A DNA stretch of 64,000 bases from Atrina japonica (GCA_030159075.1 BROG01000474.1:404501-468500); one strand, 5' to 3'. Positions 14,458 to 27,739 are shown, numbered from the stretch's first letter. Notes: a model not told the origin generated them from the letters alone. Made by a program: numbers and translations.

Positions 14458-14720
14458 AGTGATACCTCGCATAAAGACCACCTCACTTTGTAGAACAACT
14501 CGCATTTCAGATCACAAGTTTTCAGTTTCCTGAAAAAATATCGACTAAGTATTGAACCTCACATAAAGACCACCTCACTTAGTAGAACAACTCGCATTTC
14601 AGATCACAAGTTTTCAGTCTCCTGAAAAAATATCGACTAAGTATTGAACCTCACATAAGAGACCACCTCACTAATCCGACCATTTTGGGTCAGTCAGGTG
14701 GTCTTTATATCGAGGTTCTA
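14458..14720. repeat. tandem duplication, ~98-bp unit, 2.5 copies
   Basis: Two near-identical units beginning ACCTCRCATAAAGACCACCT and containing GCATTTCAGATCACAAGTTT, plus a partial third. Similar 'GACCACCT' fragments occur near 8600 and 22810, so this is an interspersed repeat that was locally duplicated. Confidence 0.8.
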
Positions 14721-14954
14721 CTGCACATGGATATATGAAGTTCAACTATCATTTGGAGCTTATATTACAGTAACCGATGAAGAAGTTTATCAACAACAAA
14801 ATTAATTAGCATTGAAAATATTTTGGTGCAATGGATAAAAGCATTGTTTTTAATTCCAAACAATTTTCTAATATGTCTTTGTGTGAGAAAGTCAACCAAT
14901 CCCGAGTTAACAAGCCACTTGTATAAACCATACCTAAGTCATTCGAAGCGCTCG

Positions 14955-15150
14955 TTTATGAACACATTTCAATTTCATTCGCAAATTTTGTAGATGTTGA
15001 CTTAATAATGTGTACCAATTTGAAAGAAAACTGATCATTCTCATTGGTTAATGCGAAGAAGAATTTTAAAGCTGTACTAAGTGTTGACTTTGTTGACCCC
15101 TTTGGACCCCCTATGCATCGTAACCCCTTTTCATATGTAAACATTTTGTG
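14955..15150 (+). repeat. dispersed repeat fragment related to 63310-63490
   Basis: Shares TTTGTAGATRTTGACTTAA, TTTGAAAG...CTGATCATT and GACCCCTTTGG-like segments, in the same order and orientation, with 63310-63490 near the right edge. Confidence 0.7.
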
Positions 15151-16841
15151 ACTTCAAATGGGAATAGTCCCTGCTAAGTTAGAATTAATTTGAATCATTG
15201 ATTTTTTAGTAGAGGTCGAAAATATCTTAACTGAAATCAACTTCAGAAGTCAAATTTGAACCTGAGAATGGTTAAGTCTACGGTCAGATTCAGCAATGTA
15301 TGATTTAGAATAAAAAATTAATATAATAATTTTACATGGAATATGGACTTGTTCACGCCTGAATTATGACAGTAGACCAAACTTTTTATTGATCTGGGCG
15401 AGTCTAAATGTAACCATGGGGTTGATGAGTTAAAGCTCTCAATGAAACCTGATAATTTCTTATTACTTAAGTTCCTGTGGACTTGGCCTTTGGACCTATG
15501 GCATTGAAACATTTTCACAATGTACTAATTCTTTAGATAATCCCTAACAACTTTCTCTTTGTATAATTATAAAAAGTCAATCAGACATTGGGCCAAAACA
15601 AAAGCTCAATGGCCCTTCGGGGTTATATAAAGAATGCTATGTCTCCCTAAACCACCAAATGCAAACTACAAACTATTTTAGAAATGACAAGAAACCACTG
15701 AACTCGGTATGACCGAATTTCAAAGCATTGTATTTCAAAGTAATTGTTTGATTTGAATACACCGGGAACTAGGATTTCAAGGTCAAGGATGAAGGCTAAG
15801 ATAAAATACTCATTTTATAGATCAAAGAGCAATAATGGTTGACACAGACATTATCCAATATAACACCTTGGACACACTTCTTACGATATATATATCAACA
15901 GACAGCAAAGTCTGACAGAAAAGGATATTTGCATCCAAACCATAACAGAATGGTTTCGCGAAATATCCCAATCACCACACATCTTAAATCTGTGTGGAAC
16001 ACATTTTACATTTTAGCCAAATATCTCTCTCCAGGGCATGCAATCAGCATTATTCCTACTAAACCGGATTTCAAACAATTTCAAAACAATGACTTTGATC
16101 TAGATCTTATTATTTGTTGTATGCGAACTAATTATACAATTATAATTGTTCCTTTATGAGTAGCAATGCACCAATAAATTTATACAAATACATGAAGCTA
16201 GTCGTGTTAAAACTGAATAATTAGAATATGTGGAACTGATAAATGAGATAGGACATCTCGGTTAAGATTGACATTTAAGTGATCATGTCAATAACTTGTA
16301 GGAAAATAGACGTGCGAATGGATTAACTTGACTTCTGTTTTCACCCTATGTTAAAGATGACGGTTGCCTAGCTCAACAGGATGTTGTTGTACGTTTCCGT
16401 TATGTAAACGATGCTTGTAGAATTAACGATCTATTTCACTTGCAGCCTATTGACCGCTAAGACATTAGCTAGCGATCAATACAGGTGTGTGTTTATCCGG
16501 CATCGCAGACAGAAAATATAGCTCCAGAAGCTCTTGTAGTGGAAATGTGTACATTTATCAGTCGGAATTAGTTTCTTGGAAATAACAGAATGTCTGAATT
16601 TTCATGTAAGTAAAACGGTGTGTTTAATGTTTAGGAGAAGACCATAACCGTGGTATCGATCGGAGTAGCAAACTTTTGAACTGAAAATGGTTTCCGTGAC
16701 CTTTGCTCATGCTACAGGCACGTGTTCACACACGGGCTGTAGTTTGACTATCTGATAAACTTGTAAATATTACCGATAAATCAGTTTGATGTTCCTTTCA
16801 TATATTTGTATGTGTATCATCAAATTATGTAGATACAGAAG

Positions 16842-16907
<66 letters not shown>

Positions 16908-17720
16908 AATGTACTCAACCTCTAATCTTAAATGCTAACACCGATATATAAAGCAGTTTGCTTTATATATCGCTGATGCTAATGAATAAAAAGTTCGATC
17001 GAAAATTTTCGGCATGCGATCGCATCGCACAGTGTACAATGGTCGATATCTAACTACAGATATTGCTTTATAAATGGAACGCCATGATAGAATTAGATGC
17101 ATGCAGTTGCTTTGTCCATACACTTCGATGTTTCCATACGGAATAATGACTTTCATAGGAAGTTTCGATCAGGAAAACTTTCCGTGTTGCAAATTCTTAG
17201 GCAGAATTAAATATATGGAGATGTACAGTACGAAAAAATAGTGAAGATTTGTTATTATGAGGGATAATATGGAATGTAGTAAACCTTTATTATAACCCTG
17301 ATTGCAATCAAAGAACTGAATGCCGGGATTACAAATACGCATGTAGTACGAATAATTGTCCCATTTGGATGACTCAGTGTTTGAGACTGGTATTGCGCCA
17401 ACTATAGGTACATGAATCTGACAAACAGACCTATGTATTTAAATGACCCTAGGTAAATTTGTTTTTCATTGTTATTTTTCAAATATTAATTTGCAAACAA
17501 TGGGTCTAGATCATGATATTTGAAGGTTTTACATTAATAGGATTAAACATCGTTTTGGAGGGTGTCCTGTATTTATTGCTAAAGTTTTAGACATCTTGTA
17601 GACATCTTTCTTACAAAAATCCAAGGCCATTGTTTGTAAACTAAAATTGACTGGAAAATGACAGTGAAAAACCAAAGCTAGTCCATGAATATACGACGTG
17701 TATTTATATCAGTAACGTCT
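15151..17720. other. intergenic DNA without recognised genes
   Basis: Unique-looking AT-rich DNA. The only clear structure is an (AT)n microsatellite at 16842-16905. Open frames such as 15839-16159 and 16935-17156 show no domain, no splice context and no compositional bias, so they are not called. Confidence 0.6.
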
Positions 17721-18000
17721 ACTGTTTGTTTGTTTGTTGTTGTCCCACGCAATAATCTTTCACATATAACCATATGGGTACGTCACCAAATGCGGTGAAG
17801 GGCTTCAAATTTTGGTCTATGCTCGACACTTACGGCAGTGAGTTACATACATTGAGCAGTGAGGGTTCTTTAACGTGCCAATACCTACTGTGCCGCGGGA
17901 CCTCGTTTTTTCTGTCTCACCGAAGGACAGGAAACCAACCTGCAGCCGGCTGGACTCGAACTCGCGACCTCACGATCAAGAGTTGAGACAGGTCGGCTCA
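17721..18000 (-). mobile_element. tRNA-derived SINE, copy 1 (minus)
   Basis: The tRNA-like head lies at the right end (diverged A box, B box GTTCGAGTCC-like on the minus strand) and the body includes TTTGGTGACG and GGGACGTTAA-like segments. The tail is a (TTTG/CAAA)n run at about 17723-17737. It is about 280 bp long, like the copies at 18530, 23475 and 30989. Open frames across it (17774-17986, 17885-18184) are spurious. Confidence 0.85.
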
Positions 18001-18529
18001 CGCCTACACGCGTTATGCTGTGTCTATTGAGTATGTTAAATTCGGGTATTTTCGTCGCGTCCTCGGTAAACCCCGGAGAAAAGTAAAATTCATCTAAATA
18101 TCGTAATGATGAGTTTTCGTTAGAAAAAAATATTGTATTTGATATTGACAAAATGTTTGTGAATGGATATTGTACACGAATCACTAAACAATTACATTAA
18201 ATATGTTTTACATATCCTAATTGCCTTTCCCATTTACTTAACATTAGATGAAAAGGTGAGATAATATCCTAATAGTATATTCTAATTCATATGATGGAGC
18301 AGAGTAAACTTTTTGATTATCATATAAATGATTTTTCTCACTTTTCGGTTATTACATACTTCACGAGGGAAACGTTTCATTCCTCACTGGGTACAAGAAA
18401 TAGTTCACAAGACTCCACCCCGCCAGGTTATATGCATTTTACTATACTATATACGCCCGAGATCGGTTTTGAGGTTCCGGGACTACTTTTATGTTATATC
18501 CATACATAAGATGACACGTTACACATATT

Positions 18530-18813
18530 TTGACTGGCTCAGTCGGTAGCGCGCTCGACTCTGGATCGTGAGATTGTGAGTTCGAGTCCAGCTGACGGCA
18601 GGTTGGTTTCCTGTCCTTCGGATGAGACAGTGAAAATCGAGGTCCCGTGTTGCAGTAGGTGTCGGCACGTTAAAGAAGCCTTGCTGCTCAATGGCCGTAA
18701 GTGCCGAGCATAGGCCAAAATTTGAAGCCCTTCACCGGCATTTGGTGACGTTTTCATATGAGTGAAATATTCTTGTGTGGGACGTTAACAACAAAAAACA
18801 AACAAACAAACAC
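18530..18813 (+). mobile_element. tRNA-derived SINE, copy 2 (plus)
   Basis: The head contains an A box (TGGCTCAGTCGGTAGC) and a B box (GAGTTCGAGTCC). The body and the (CAAA)n tail match the other copies. It faces copy 1 across about 0.5 kb, so a transcript over both could fold into a long inverted-repeat hairpin. Confidence 0.9.
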
Positions 18814-19439
18814 AGATTTTGATGTTATTTTGTTTTGTTGTGAATTAAAAGATATTTAAAATCATGGACATTGTTTCATAATATTGATGAGGATATATAT
18901 GATGAAAAGGTTATTGAATGTATTTGTTGAAATAGTTTCGCACTCGTTCTAGGCGCGGAGAATTTCAGAAGTAGCCAAAGTTGAGTGAATTTTAGACTTA
19001 AGTATTTCTTAGGTTTTATTGTTTCAGACCACTAGATGTAAAAATAAAACCCACGACACACTATTATAAACTATATGATTATAGACTACACTTTAAAACA
19101 CACACCTTCCTATGAGACTGCATATCCATCCTTTGAAGTTTCTGAACGGTTCATGTCAAAGGTTACGCAAAACACAAACTAGCATGCAATCGAGTCCGAA
19201 CAATGGTTTTAAAAATATATTGCATGTATGTCATTCTTAGAAGGTTAATATGCGCGTCACTCCATTTTCTTGAACGGATTTAAAGAGCACTTTTCTCGCA
19301 AGCTTAGCCGATAGATTAAGGTTCGAACCCTAGTAAGAACTGATCATTTTTATCACAGATAATGGTCATGTTTCTTCGCGAAAAAACCCTTAACAATGAA
19401 AGTGTGGCTCGTAATTTAGTGAGGTTCCGTGTCACCGTA

Positions 19440-19640
19440 GCACTGACACATATCACAATTTGATGTATTTTACCTGAAGTATAAAATATCTCAGATACCA
19501 AAGCATAAACCTCTAGGATGTTCAGGACACATACAAATCCGGCAAAAATGGACAAACACGGACATCTGGAAACCAAGAGGGGGATCAGGTGCCATGCCGT
19601 CAGTCCACAGTTAACTGAATGTGTTGCTTGAATTAGAAGT
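19440..19640 (-). repeat. dispersed repeat family 'R2', copy 1
   Basis: Contains CTCAGATACCAAAGCATAAA, a GGATGTTCAGGACA-like segment, TGGACAAACACGGAC and a CAAGAGG...GATCAGGTGCCATG segment. The same order appears at 57650-57850, 57900-58135 and (opposite strand) 61160-61320, with a partial copy at about 28990-29180. A non-autonomous element is likely; its class is unknown. Confidence 0.75.
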
Positions 19641-20567
19641 TATTCACGGAGTGATAATAATCTGGTTGTCCACTCCGAGGATGTTTCGGGAAAACACTAC
19701 TTGGATGGATATTTCCCTTTCCACTCAACACACCCATTTTTGTTTATCTTTTCCCCATGCATCAAATACATGCTTATACATGTAAAGTCGGACGCAGCCA
19801 TTAATGCATTCGATCTTGTTACATAGAAATAATACATCAAAAGATCTTATTGTGACGTCATAGCACGTGTAGCTTGTTTACATCCTAGGGCGTGGACAGA
19901 GAAATTCTGGCTAGGCAAAATCAGTGGCAGATATGCCTGTCCATGGTAGGAGAAAAGGAAATCTCCACGAGAGTTGCAAGAACCAGGTTGTCTAAAACGA
20001 GGAAATTTTGATAATCTTACCACGAGGTTTGAGATTGCTGTCATAATTATTTATGTTTTGCATTCTCGTTATATAGTTACGTGACTCACTCACACTCTTA
20101 CAACGTTACACTATGTCACACTAGTACCCCGTATCGGATTTGAAGAATTCAAATGTCAGGGACTTGACATATAAGCTCTAATTCATGAAATTGTGATTGT
20201 TAATACCCTAAGGATTCCCAAGGAAAAGGAAATCATACCCCGTAAAAGAAGGGAAATATAAGAACCACTAGAGAAAAGTATGTCCAGAACCCCAAATATG
20301 TTATGACTTCATATTTTAAAAACTAAAACAATGTTTATAATTACAGTTTTATTATTTTCCATTGATCAATGAAAGACATAATTAATACACGTTGTACTCT
20401 GCTCCTCATGGGTAGGGAGAGTGAAATATGAAAGTGTGATTAGGCCAATTGTAGTTAATACATTTTAACCTAATACTATTATAATAGATATAAGTGAACA
20501 AAACTTGGATACAAAAACAATAAACACGACAGAAATCCTTTATCTCTTATGATTTAATTTTATTTTT
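19641..20567. other. intergenic / upstream region of the TRIM gene
   Basis: No gene or repeat recognised. An intron of the TRIM 5' untranslated region probably ends at 20584 (pyrimidine tract then GCATTTTCAG), so its upstream exon may lie here or further left. Confidence 0.45.
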
Positions 20568-20644
20568 GTTTTTTGCATTTTCAGGTAGGAGCAATTAGCT
20601 GATACAACACAGATATCAAATGATAAAAAGTTAGCGAGATTAAA

Positions 20645-22582
20645 ATGGAACCAACGGAGATCGGTTTAAAGGCAACAACAATCTTCTGCAATCGTCTGCA
20701 GAAAGACTTTTTGACGTGCACTATTTGCATGCAAATTTACGAAAATCCCAAAGTTCTAGGCTGCAATCACTCGTTTTGTCGCAAATGTCTCGCCGTCTAT
20801 ATCCCCAAGAATGCTAAATCTAACGGTAGCGAACAAGGTTTTGATTGTCCTATTTGTCGACGATTTATCGCGGCACCTTCATCTAAGATTCCATTGAGAA
20901 ATTGGGTGGATTCGATACAAACTAATTTTGTATTCCTAAGTTTGCAGAATATGATTTTGCAACACAGTCAATCTTCTCATCCTGTAACATTACACGAATC
21001 TAATTACAAACAGGGCAATGTATCCAAATCCCAGAAGATTGCCCCACATTTAGCATGTGGAATCCATGGTAAAGAATTGGATTTCTTGTGCAAAAGTCAC
21101 GGGGCCATGGTTTGTGCGGACTGTGTACAATTAGGACACAAACTTTGCAATTCGGTCACGAAATGTAAAGATGCATTAATTGAACTACAGGATAAAGTTC
21201 CTGAAATAACGAAATCGGCAATGACATGTGAAGAAACTATTACTGATTTAAAAACTGAAATAAGAAACCAAATGGGTCGCCTTTCAAACAATCGCTTGGC
21301 CATTCAACGTGATATTAAGACTTCTAAAGAAGAACTCATAAGGAAATTGGATAATCTAGAAAATGATATGCTCGAAGAGCTCGATAAAATATACAATGAG
21401 GAAAAACAGCTGTTTGATGAACGACTGTTCCAATGTGATATGATATTATGCAGTTCAAGGGATGCGGTGAAGAGGTTCTCAGACTCAGAACATTATTCCC
21501 CGAACGAAATTGTAAAACAGATAGTTGATCGCAAATCAGCAACCGAGGCGGAACAACTTCTTTTCAAGGACATTTGTGGAAAGTTGGAAGAAGTTGAAAT
21601 TAAAGCTGACATGAATAAATTCTGTAGAAACATTTTGAGTACCACAAAATATGGCGACCTAATTGTTTCGAAATCACCTTTGAAACTTCCGAATGGCACT
21701 TTAATGTATACGCCTCATCAAAAGGATGTTCATGATTCCACGATCACAGGATACAAAGTCGAAGACACGTTTGACGCACACACAATTGGTGATAAGAAAT
21801 ACTGTTCCATAACAGGCGTGACGTTCATGAAAGATGACCGAATTGTTGTACTGGACGGGAGTAACGAGAAACTAAAACTATTCTCAGCTTCATTGCAGTT
21901 CCTCAGTCTGATTCTACTGAATGGATTGTCATTTGACGTCACGGATTGTGGAGACAGCGACGTAGCCGTCTCGTTACCAGTGAAAGAACGTATACAGTTC
22001 TTTACCATAGAACAAAACAACTTGAAAGTTTTGGACCGCGAGATCAACACAAAACAAGCTTGTCATGGTATTACCCATGGTGTAGGAAAACTTTTTGTTT
22101 GTTGCCTGAGGAAGAAAAAAGAGCAAGACTGCGTCAAAATATTTAATGAAGATGACGAACTTTTGGGTCAGATAACTTCACCAGTGTTCACATCAATGAG
22201 TTCTGCATATATATCTTTATGCCCCAGTGAAAATTTGCTTTCGCTCGTCGATCACGAATCCGATAAACACATGATTGTATCGTTTCTTATAAGTGGTGAA
22301 GTGAAAACCAATATTCCATTACCACATTGGCAGGATAGCGCTTGCGGCGTGGCGTTTTATGGAAACTCTTTGCTCGTGGCATTATATAATCGTACCATGT
22401 GTACCATACCACAGCCTCAGCTCCAGAAAAGTCAGTTGAAAGAGTTGACCTCAAAAAGTCCAATATTGTACCCCACAGCTTTAGCAGTGAATCACAAGAT
22501 GAGTAAAATTGCTGTATCACAAACGCATCCCTCTTATAACTCCAACAACAACAACGTGCATATATTGACTCCAGTGTTCTAG
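20645..22582 (+). CDS. TRIM-type RING/B-box/coiled-coil protein, copy 1
   Basis: Intact 645-residue single coding exon. Residues 25-71 form a C3HC4 RING: C25, C28, C40, H42, C45, C48, C68 and C71, with CTICMQIYENPKVLGCNHSF as core. A B-box 2 follows (about 138-175: CGIH, C149, C157-x2-C160, H165). Residues ~180-310 are charged heptad-rich coiled coil, and the remainder (~350-645) has repeated beta-type segments ending VHILTPVF, consistent with a propeller-like C-terminus (fold inferred). RING-TRIM proteins are E3 ubiquitin ligases, often in innate immunity or transcript control; the target here is unknown. An acceptor at 20584 implies a spliced 5' UTR. AATAAA at about 22790 is a plausible poly(A) signal. 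The paralogue at 54528 keeps the same order and many identical blocks. Confidence 0.92.
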   Translation: MEPTEIGLKATTIFCNRLQKDFLTCTICMQIYENPKVLGCNHSFCRKCLAVYIPKNAKSNGSEQGFDCPICRRFIAAPSSKIPLRNWVDSIQTNFVFLSLQNMILQHSQSSHPVTLHESNYKQGNVSKSQKIAPHLACGIHGKELDFLCKSHGAMVCADCVQLGHKLCNSVTKCKDALIELQDKVPEITKSAMTCEETITDLKTEIRNQMGRLSNNRLAIQRDIKTSKEELIRKLDNLENDMLEELDKIYNEEKQLFDERLFQCDMILCSSRDAVKRFSDSEHYSPNEIVKQIVDRKSATEAEQLLFKDICGKLEEVEIKADMNKFCRNILSTTKYGDLIVSKSPLKLPNGTLMYTPHQKDVHDSTITGYKVEDTFDAHTIGDKKYCSITGVTFMKDDRIVVLDGSNEKLKLFSASLQFLSLILLNGLSFDVTDCGDSDVAVSLPVKERIQFFTIEQNNLKVLDREINTKQACHGITHGVGKLFVCCLRKKKEQDCVKIFNEDDELLGQITSPVFTSMSSAYISLCPSENLLSLVDHESDKHMIVSFLISGEVKTNIPLPHWQDSACGVAFYGNSLLVALYNRTMCTIPQPQLQKSQLKELTSKSPILYPTALAVNHKMSKIAVSQTHPSYNSNNNNVHILTPVF

Positions 22583-23474
22583 AAACGTGGTGCAAACACC
22601 ATTGCTAAGGTACAATGGTACCTGAATGGTACTTGAAAAAGTTCAGAATATGGATTCGGTGTTGGTCTCTAATGTCATCATTTTGTTCATGCTTGGTAAT
22701 TAGGCTTCACGTTTTACAGATTGATTCTAATTTTAAAGACAGATGAGACACCTAGGTCAAAGGGATTATGATTTAATTACGACTTTTAAATAAAATGTCA
22801 TATAGAATCGCGTCTAAAGATCACCTCGCTAAGGCGACCAACTCGGAATTAGAGTTTTTGCGTGGATATATTTATACTCGTCAAGACAAAAGTAACCTAT
22901 TTTGGAATAATTAATAAGATATAACCATTCTCCGGTCATTCATCAGTATTTTTCTTCATATTTGATACATGTATATATATTTAAAGTAAGACGGAGTACC
23001 GCATATAACATTGCACTCCTTCTATCCTTGGTGAAAGGGTTATTCCCCTTAGTTTATTTTACGTGCCTGGGCCATATGTGTCATTTCTTCTTCCCCGACA
23101 TCAGCAGTTGTCTTTGTTCCACAACACTTGGCCCAGATGTAGAGGTGGTAGTACTTAATTTTATACTAGTACAATGTAGTACCCTATTAGGCGGACGTTA
23201 GAAAAAGATGTATGTATGTTGTGACATTACTGTAAGATTAATAGAAGAATTAGCAGATGACTCAGTGGCATCGGATATATAATATTGATAGATTGCAAAA
23301 ATGACAGGGTTCGATATAAGTGGGTTCGACTGTATTTAGTTCCGGCAAGTTACTCCACATTTTAGTTAGTTGAATATGGTTATTGCCATCCAGGTAATTT
23401 TACCGACTGAAAAACTGTGAAACATTAAAACGTGATTTACTATATATTATCATTGTTATCACTAAGTAGTTTGG
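22583..23474. other. 3' flank of TRIM copy 1
   Basis: 3' UTR followed by unassigned DNA. A fragment around 22805-22850 resembles the 'GACCACCT' repeat at 14458. ORF 22962-23201 has no recognisable content and is not called. Confidence 0.5.
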
Positions 23475-23747
23475 AGCCGGCCTGGCTCAGTCGGTGGCGC
23501 GCTCGACTCTGGATCGTGAGTTCGAGTCCCGTCGGCGACAGGTTGGTTTCCTGTCTTCCGGATGAGACAGTAAAAACTGGATGTCCGGTGTCACTGTAGG
23601 TGTCGGCACGCTAAAGAACCCTCACTGCTCAATGGCCGTAAGTGCCGAGCATAGGCCAAAATTTGAAGCCCTTCACCGGCATTTGGTGACGTCTCCATAT
23701 GAGTGAAATATTTTTGAGAGGGACGTTAAACAGCAATAAACAAACAT
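23475..23747 (+). mobile_element. tRNA-derived SINE, copy 3 (plus)
   Basis: Best preserved head: GCCGGCCTGGCTCAGTCGGT with A box and GTGAGTTCGAGTCC B box. The body GTGTCGGCACG, GGCCGTAAGTGCCGAGCATA and TTCACCGGCATTTGGTGACG matches the other copies. The tail is CAATAAACAAACAT. Confidence 0.92.
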
Positions 23748-25772
23748 AATAAACTAAGAAGTTTGGATCTACATATGAACTAACCTACATCGTACATTAA
23801 ACAAGCTTTGGCATATCGGATCGTCTGAGAAACATTAATATGATATGCAGGAGATAAAGGGGCAGTACTTCTAAAATGTGAAAAGTTGAGGATGTGAAAG
23901 CTGATTCTTCAGGACAACAAAGTGAGTGCATTCGATTAAACGACTCGTTAAAGACGGCTCATACCTATGACAGATAAACCATTGAGTGCATTACACGCAT
24001 ATCTAATTATCCAGTTTTATAGATGCACATTTGTTTCAAAATGGCCAACCACAACGACGAACGGTCTAAATATGTTTGGTCTTGATGTAGTCTTGAGATA
24101 CCGAGATATCTATGTTCCGGCATTAAATGCTATAAAGAGGATACATATATACAATCTATCTATAATACTAAAGTGTTGTCCACCGCTATATCATGATCAA
24201 AACTAATCCGTCGAGTAACCGACATTCTCTGTTTTGTTAAATAGATAATGCAGACTACCGGGGTCCAAAATCATCAAATTTACCTAACACTCGAGCTCAA
24301 CTCTTATCTTATTATCTTAACTATATATTATTAAGTTTATAAAACTTTGGGCTTTGAGTGATAAGGATACATTATCATTTTTCAACATTCAAGTATCATT
24401 TTTTTGCGTCACACTTATGACGTTCCTGTAAAAACTGAATAAACATGTTGAGTATGTTACTCAAAATTTGAGTACGTACTCAAACATAAGTAATAATTTT
24501 GATCATTATTTACAGTTGTAGCCGACAATATACAAAAATGTTATTTGAGCTTGAGTATTGGGTAGCCTTTATTTGGTGACTTCAGGCCAACATCTATTTG
24601 ACTTTCACAATAACATATTATTACTGAAATTTCCATTTACATTCAAAAGACGAATACAGTTTCTACAAGGTTAAGCATGAAAAGTATTCCAACAAAATTC
24701 AGTAAAAAACTGAATTCTAGTATAACAATGGCATTACAAAGAAATAATTTCAATTATTGAACTAACATGTATGTATATGTCGTGGAATGTATGAAATTTA
24801 TTTGTGTATCGGTAAAGAAATATTTGCCATGCATTTGGTTTACTAGCTATGATTCTGCGCTGATGTAGTTTGAATATATTTGTAATGTGTCGCTTAGCAA
24901 AACTTTTTTTTATCAAACATTACAGTATGCATGTTTAAACATAGAGTAGGCATGTATAAGAAGTCGGACGATGATAAGTTTCATGTTGAATTATATTATT
25001 AAACGGAAATTCCCGTCTTTGAATTAATTCCAAAACACAAACAAAGAATATCAAAGAGAAGTAACGTCTTGCTGGTAGTAATCATGTCCACGTGTTCTCA
25101 TGATTTACATGGCGCAGTCATTTATAACGACGAACCACCGACTTTCCAACTCATATACAACTCCCAAACATTAGTAAGCTCCCCTCTCGCCCGCAGACTG
25201 AATGAAGACCAAAGGGACGTCAGGGTTTAGACATAATCCCTAATATCCCTACAAATGGTTAGACATTAGATCCACTTAGTAGCGAGATATTTACTCCTTT
25301 TCTTTGTACACATGTTAGCCATTCCGTCTCGTGTAACTTAATTACTATCCACTGTACATATTTGAAGTCCCTTATGACTACATTGTATAACTAGATACAA
25401 CTATAGCTAGCGTTTGTCAATTATTGATCAATAAGTATTTTTGTCTTTTACATTTAATGTTGCAGTGTTACTATTGGTTACATTTATCTATTGTTTTGTG
25501 TATCAATTAAAATATATGGGTCACGTGTTTATCTTATATCTTATATTGACGGAAATAGTCAAGTCCATTCATTTGGTATTTTTGTAGCAGATTCATACAA
25601 CATTTCGATGTTAATTGCTACTAGCTTGCGTCAATGAATTGTCAAATAATAAATCCTGAAGTCTGTTAGACTTAATATTGCGGCGTTACCGTTGGCAACA
25701 TATATCTATTACCAGCAATGAGTATCAAAAAAGAAATATTAGAAACATGTCGATTTATATCAATGACGGTGG

Positions 25773-25774
<2 letters not shown>
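23748..25774. other. intergenic DNA, one repeat fragment
   Basis: Apart from the inverted dispersed repeat at about 24450-24600 (partner of 9920-10160), nothing is recognised. ORFs 23967-24206 and 24734-24916 lack support. Confidence 0.5.
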
Positions 25775-25851
<77 letters not shown>

Positions 25852-25855
25852 GTGA

Positions 25856-25896
<41 letters not shown>
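25775..25896. repeat. compound microsatellite (AT)n-(TG)n
   Basis: About 37 AT units to 25848 followed by about 19 TG units (25858-25896). Long frames on both strands through it encode only IY or VC/TH repeats and are not genes. From 25897 to 26514 nothing is recognised. Confidence 0.95.
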
Positions 25897-25899
<3 letters not shown>

Positions 25900-26514
25900 T
25901 TTAAACTCGTCCCGTGTGTTGTTGGAAAATAAAAACAACAGATAATTTAGATTTAACACGTTGTCTTCTGACGGTGTGCTTTATACATGCATAATAATTT
26001 CAGGCAAAATTAAGGTTAAATGTTTGTATTCACTGAAAAATCTAAAAACTACATACCGAATAAAGACGCACTTGGATGGAAAGGAACGACTTCTAAGTTC
26101 CAATGTAAAATGCAGTAAAATGTTGAAATATAGGCTTATTGGTTATGTATGTATAGCAGTGGTTATTCGATGTTCCTACTAACAAAACTGGTAGGGTAAC
26201 CCTTTAGCTCAATTTGTAGAGCACCAAATTTGTATGCCAAATCCAAATTAAGTTCAACTGCACCAAGATGCTAGCTGTTTCTTTCCAAAGATAAATATAA
26301 ATTGTGCACTAGAAATAAATACAAAATGTTAAAAGAGAAAAATGTAAATATTCATTAATAGGAGTCAATGATATACTTCTCGCTAGAATGCTTATATATG
26401 ACATGTGTCACACAATAAGCGGCACATCTTGCTTTGAAGTATACTGAAGAAGTACCGATTAGTATTCAAAACTCCATGTGTATTAGAATACGGCAAATAG
26501 TCTCAACACGAAGA

Positions 26515-27100
26515 ACAGGATGTAAGCAGCCCACGTTAGCATGCCACACCCACCGCAAACGATATGTAAGCGACCCATGTTAGTATGTCACACCCATCGC
26601 AAACGATATGCAAGCGGCCCATGTTAGCATGCCACGCCCATCATAAGCGGGATGTATGCGGCCTGTGTAAGCGGCCGTGTTAGCATGTAACACCCATCAT
26701 AAGCGGGGTGTAAGCGGTCCATGTTAGCATGCCACACCCATCGCAAACGATAAGTAAGCGGCCCATTATAGCATGTCATACCCATCGCAAAAGGGATGTA
26801 AGCGCCCCATGTTAGCATGCCACACCCATCGCAAACAGGATGTAAGCGGCACATGTTAGCATGCCACACCCATCGCAAAAGTGATGTAAGTGACCCATGT
26901 TAGCATGCCACACCCATCGCAAAAGGGATGTAAGCGCCCCATGTTAGCATGCCACACCCATCGCAAACAGGATGTAAGCGGCACATGTTAGCATGCCACA
27001 CCCATCGCAAACAGGATGTAAGCGGCCCATGTTAGCATGCCACACCCATCGCAAAAGTGATGTAAGTGACCTATGTTAGTATGCCACACCTATCGTAAAC
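26515..27100. repeat. 44-bp minisatellite, about 13 copies
   Basis: Unit CATGTTAGCATGCCACACCC followed by ATCGCAAACAGGATGTAAGC. Several neighbours are identical over longer blocks (26795-26900 and 26930-27050), indicating recent block duplication. Confidence 0.93.
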
Positions 27101-27739
27101 GTTCCTTGGGAACCTCTCAAGATCGACGAAAAGGTCAATGTTCACTGAAACAGTCAAGCTGTGTGAAAAAGACATCATTTAGTTTTAGAAGAGGTTTGTA
27201 AAAGACAAATGACAAAGTGACATTTTGGAAATTTAACTCCAGTATGACAAGACCGAGTCTAAATATCTAAATATAAAATCGTATTCATAGCCCATCAAAT
27301 TAACTAAATCTGCACATGAAAGTATGAACATTAACATTACAAATAAGAAATGAGCGTAAAAAGTATGTTACTCATTATGGAGGAAAACTAACTTCAATTC
27401 GTAATTTTGGCACAATTAATCCTATGAAAACAATCAAGTGGTTGATAAGAAAATCTTGGATTAACAATGCAGCCATTTTAATTATTTAAACTTTGTCTCC
27501 CCAAATTATGTTTTGAGTATATCAAGATAATATAATCTGAGAATAAGTGATAAATTATTTTGGCGGTTATATTTTTTCACATTCTGCCTATTTATTTTCT
27601 TCACTCATTGACCTTTGAAAAAAACAATAGACTCTTCTGTAACTCAATGACTTAGACCAGTCCAACTGTGTCCCTAGGGGTAAATAGGTTAAATATTCTT
27701 GTTTTTATAGTTTGGAAGCCTAGCCACCATGGCTATGTT

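Noticed and set aside
18530..18605. tRNA gene
   Set aside because: A and B boxes are present but attached to a SINE body and tail repeated four times in the window.
22287..22595. Minus-strand frame in TRIM copy 1
   Set aside because: Shadow of the real 645-aa gene, like 21097-21303, 21336-21542 and 21730-22050.
25672..25959. Open frames on both strands across the (AT)n(TG)n tract
   Set aside because: Translation is only IYIYIY and VCVCVC/THTHTH; microsatellite artefact.
26515..27100. CRISPR-like regular repeats
   Set aside because: Units are contiguous 44-bp tandem copies without unique spacers, in a eukaryotic genome: minisatellite.
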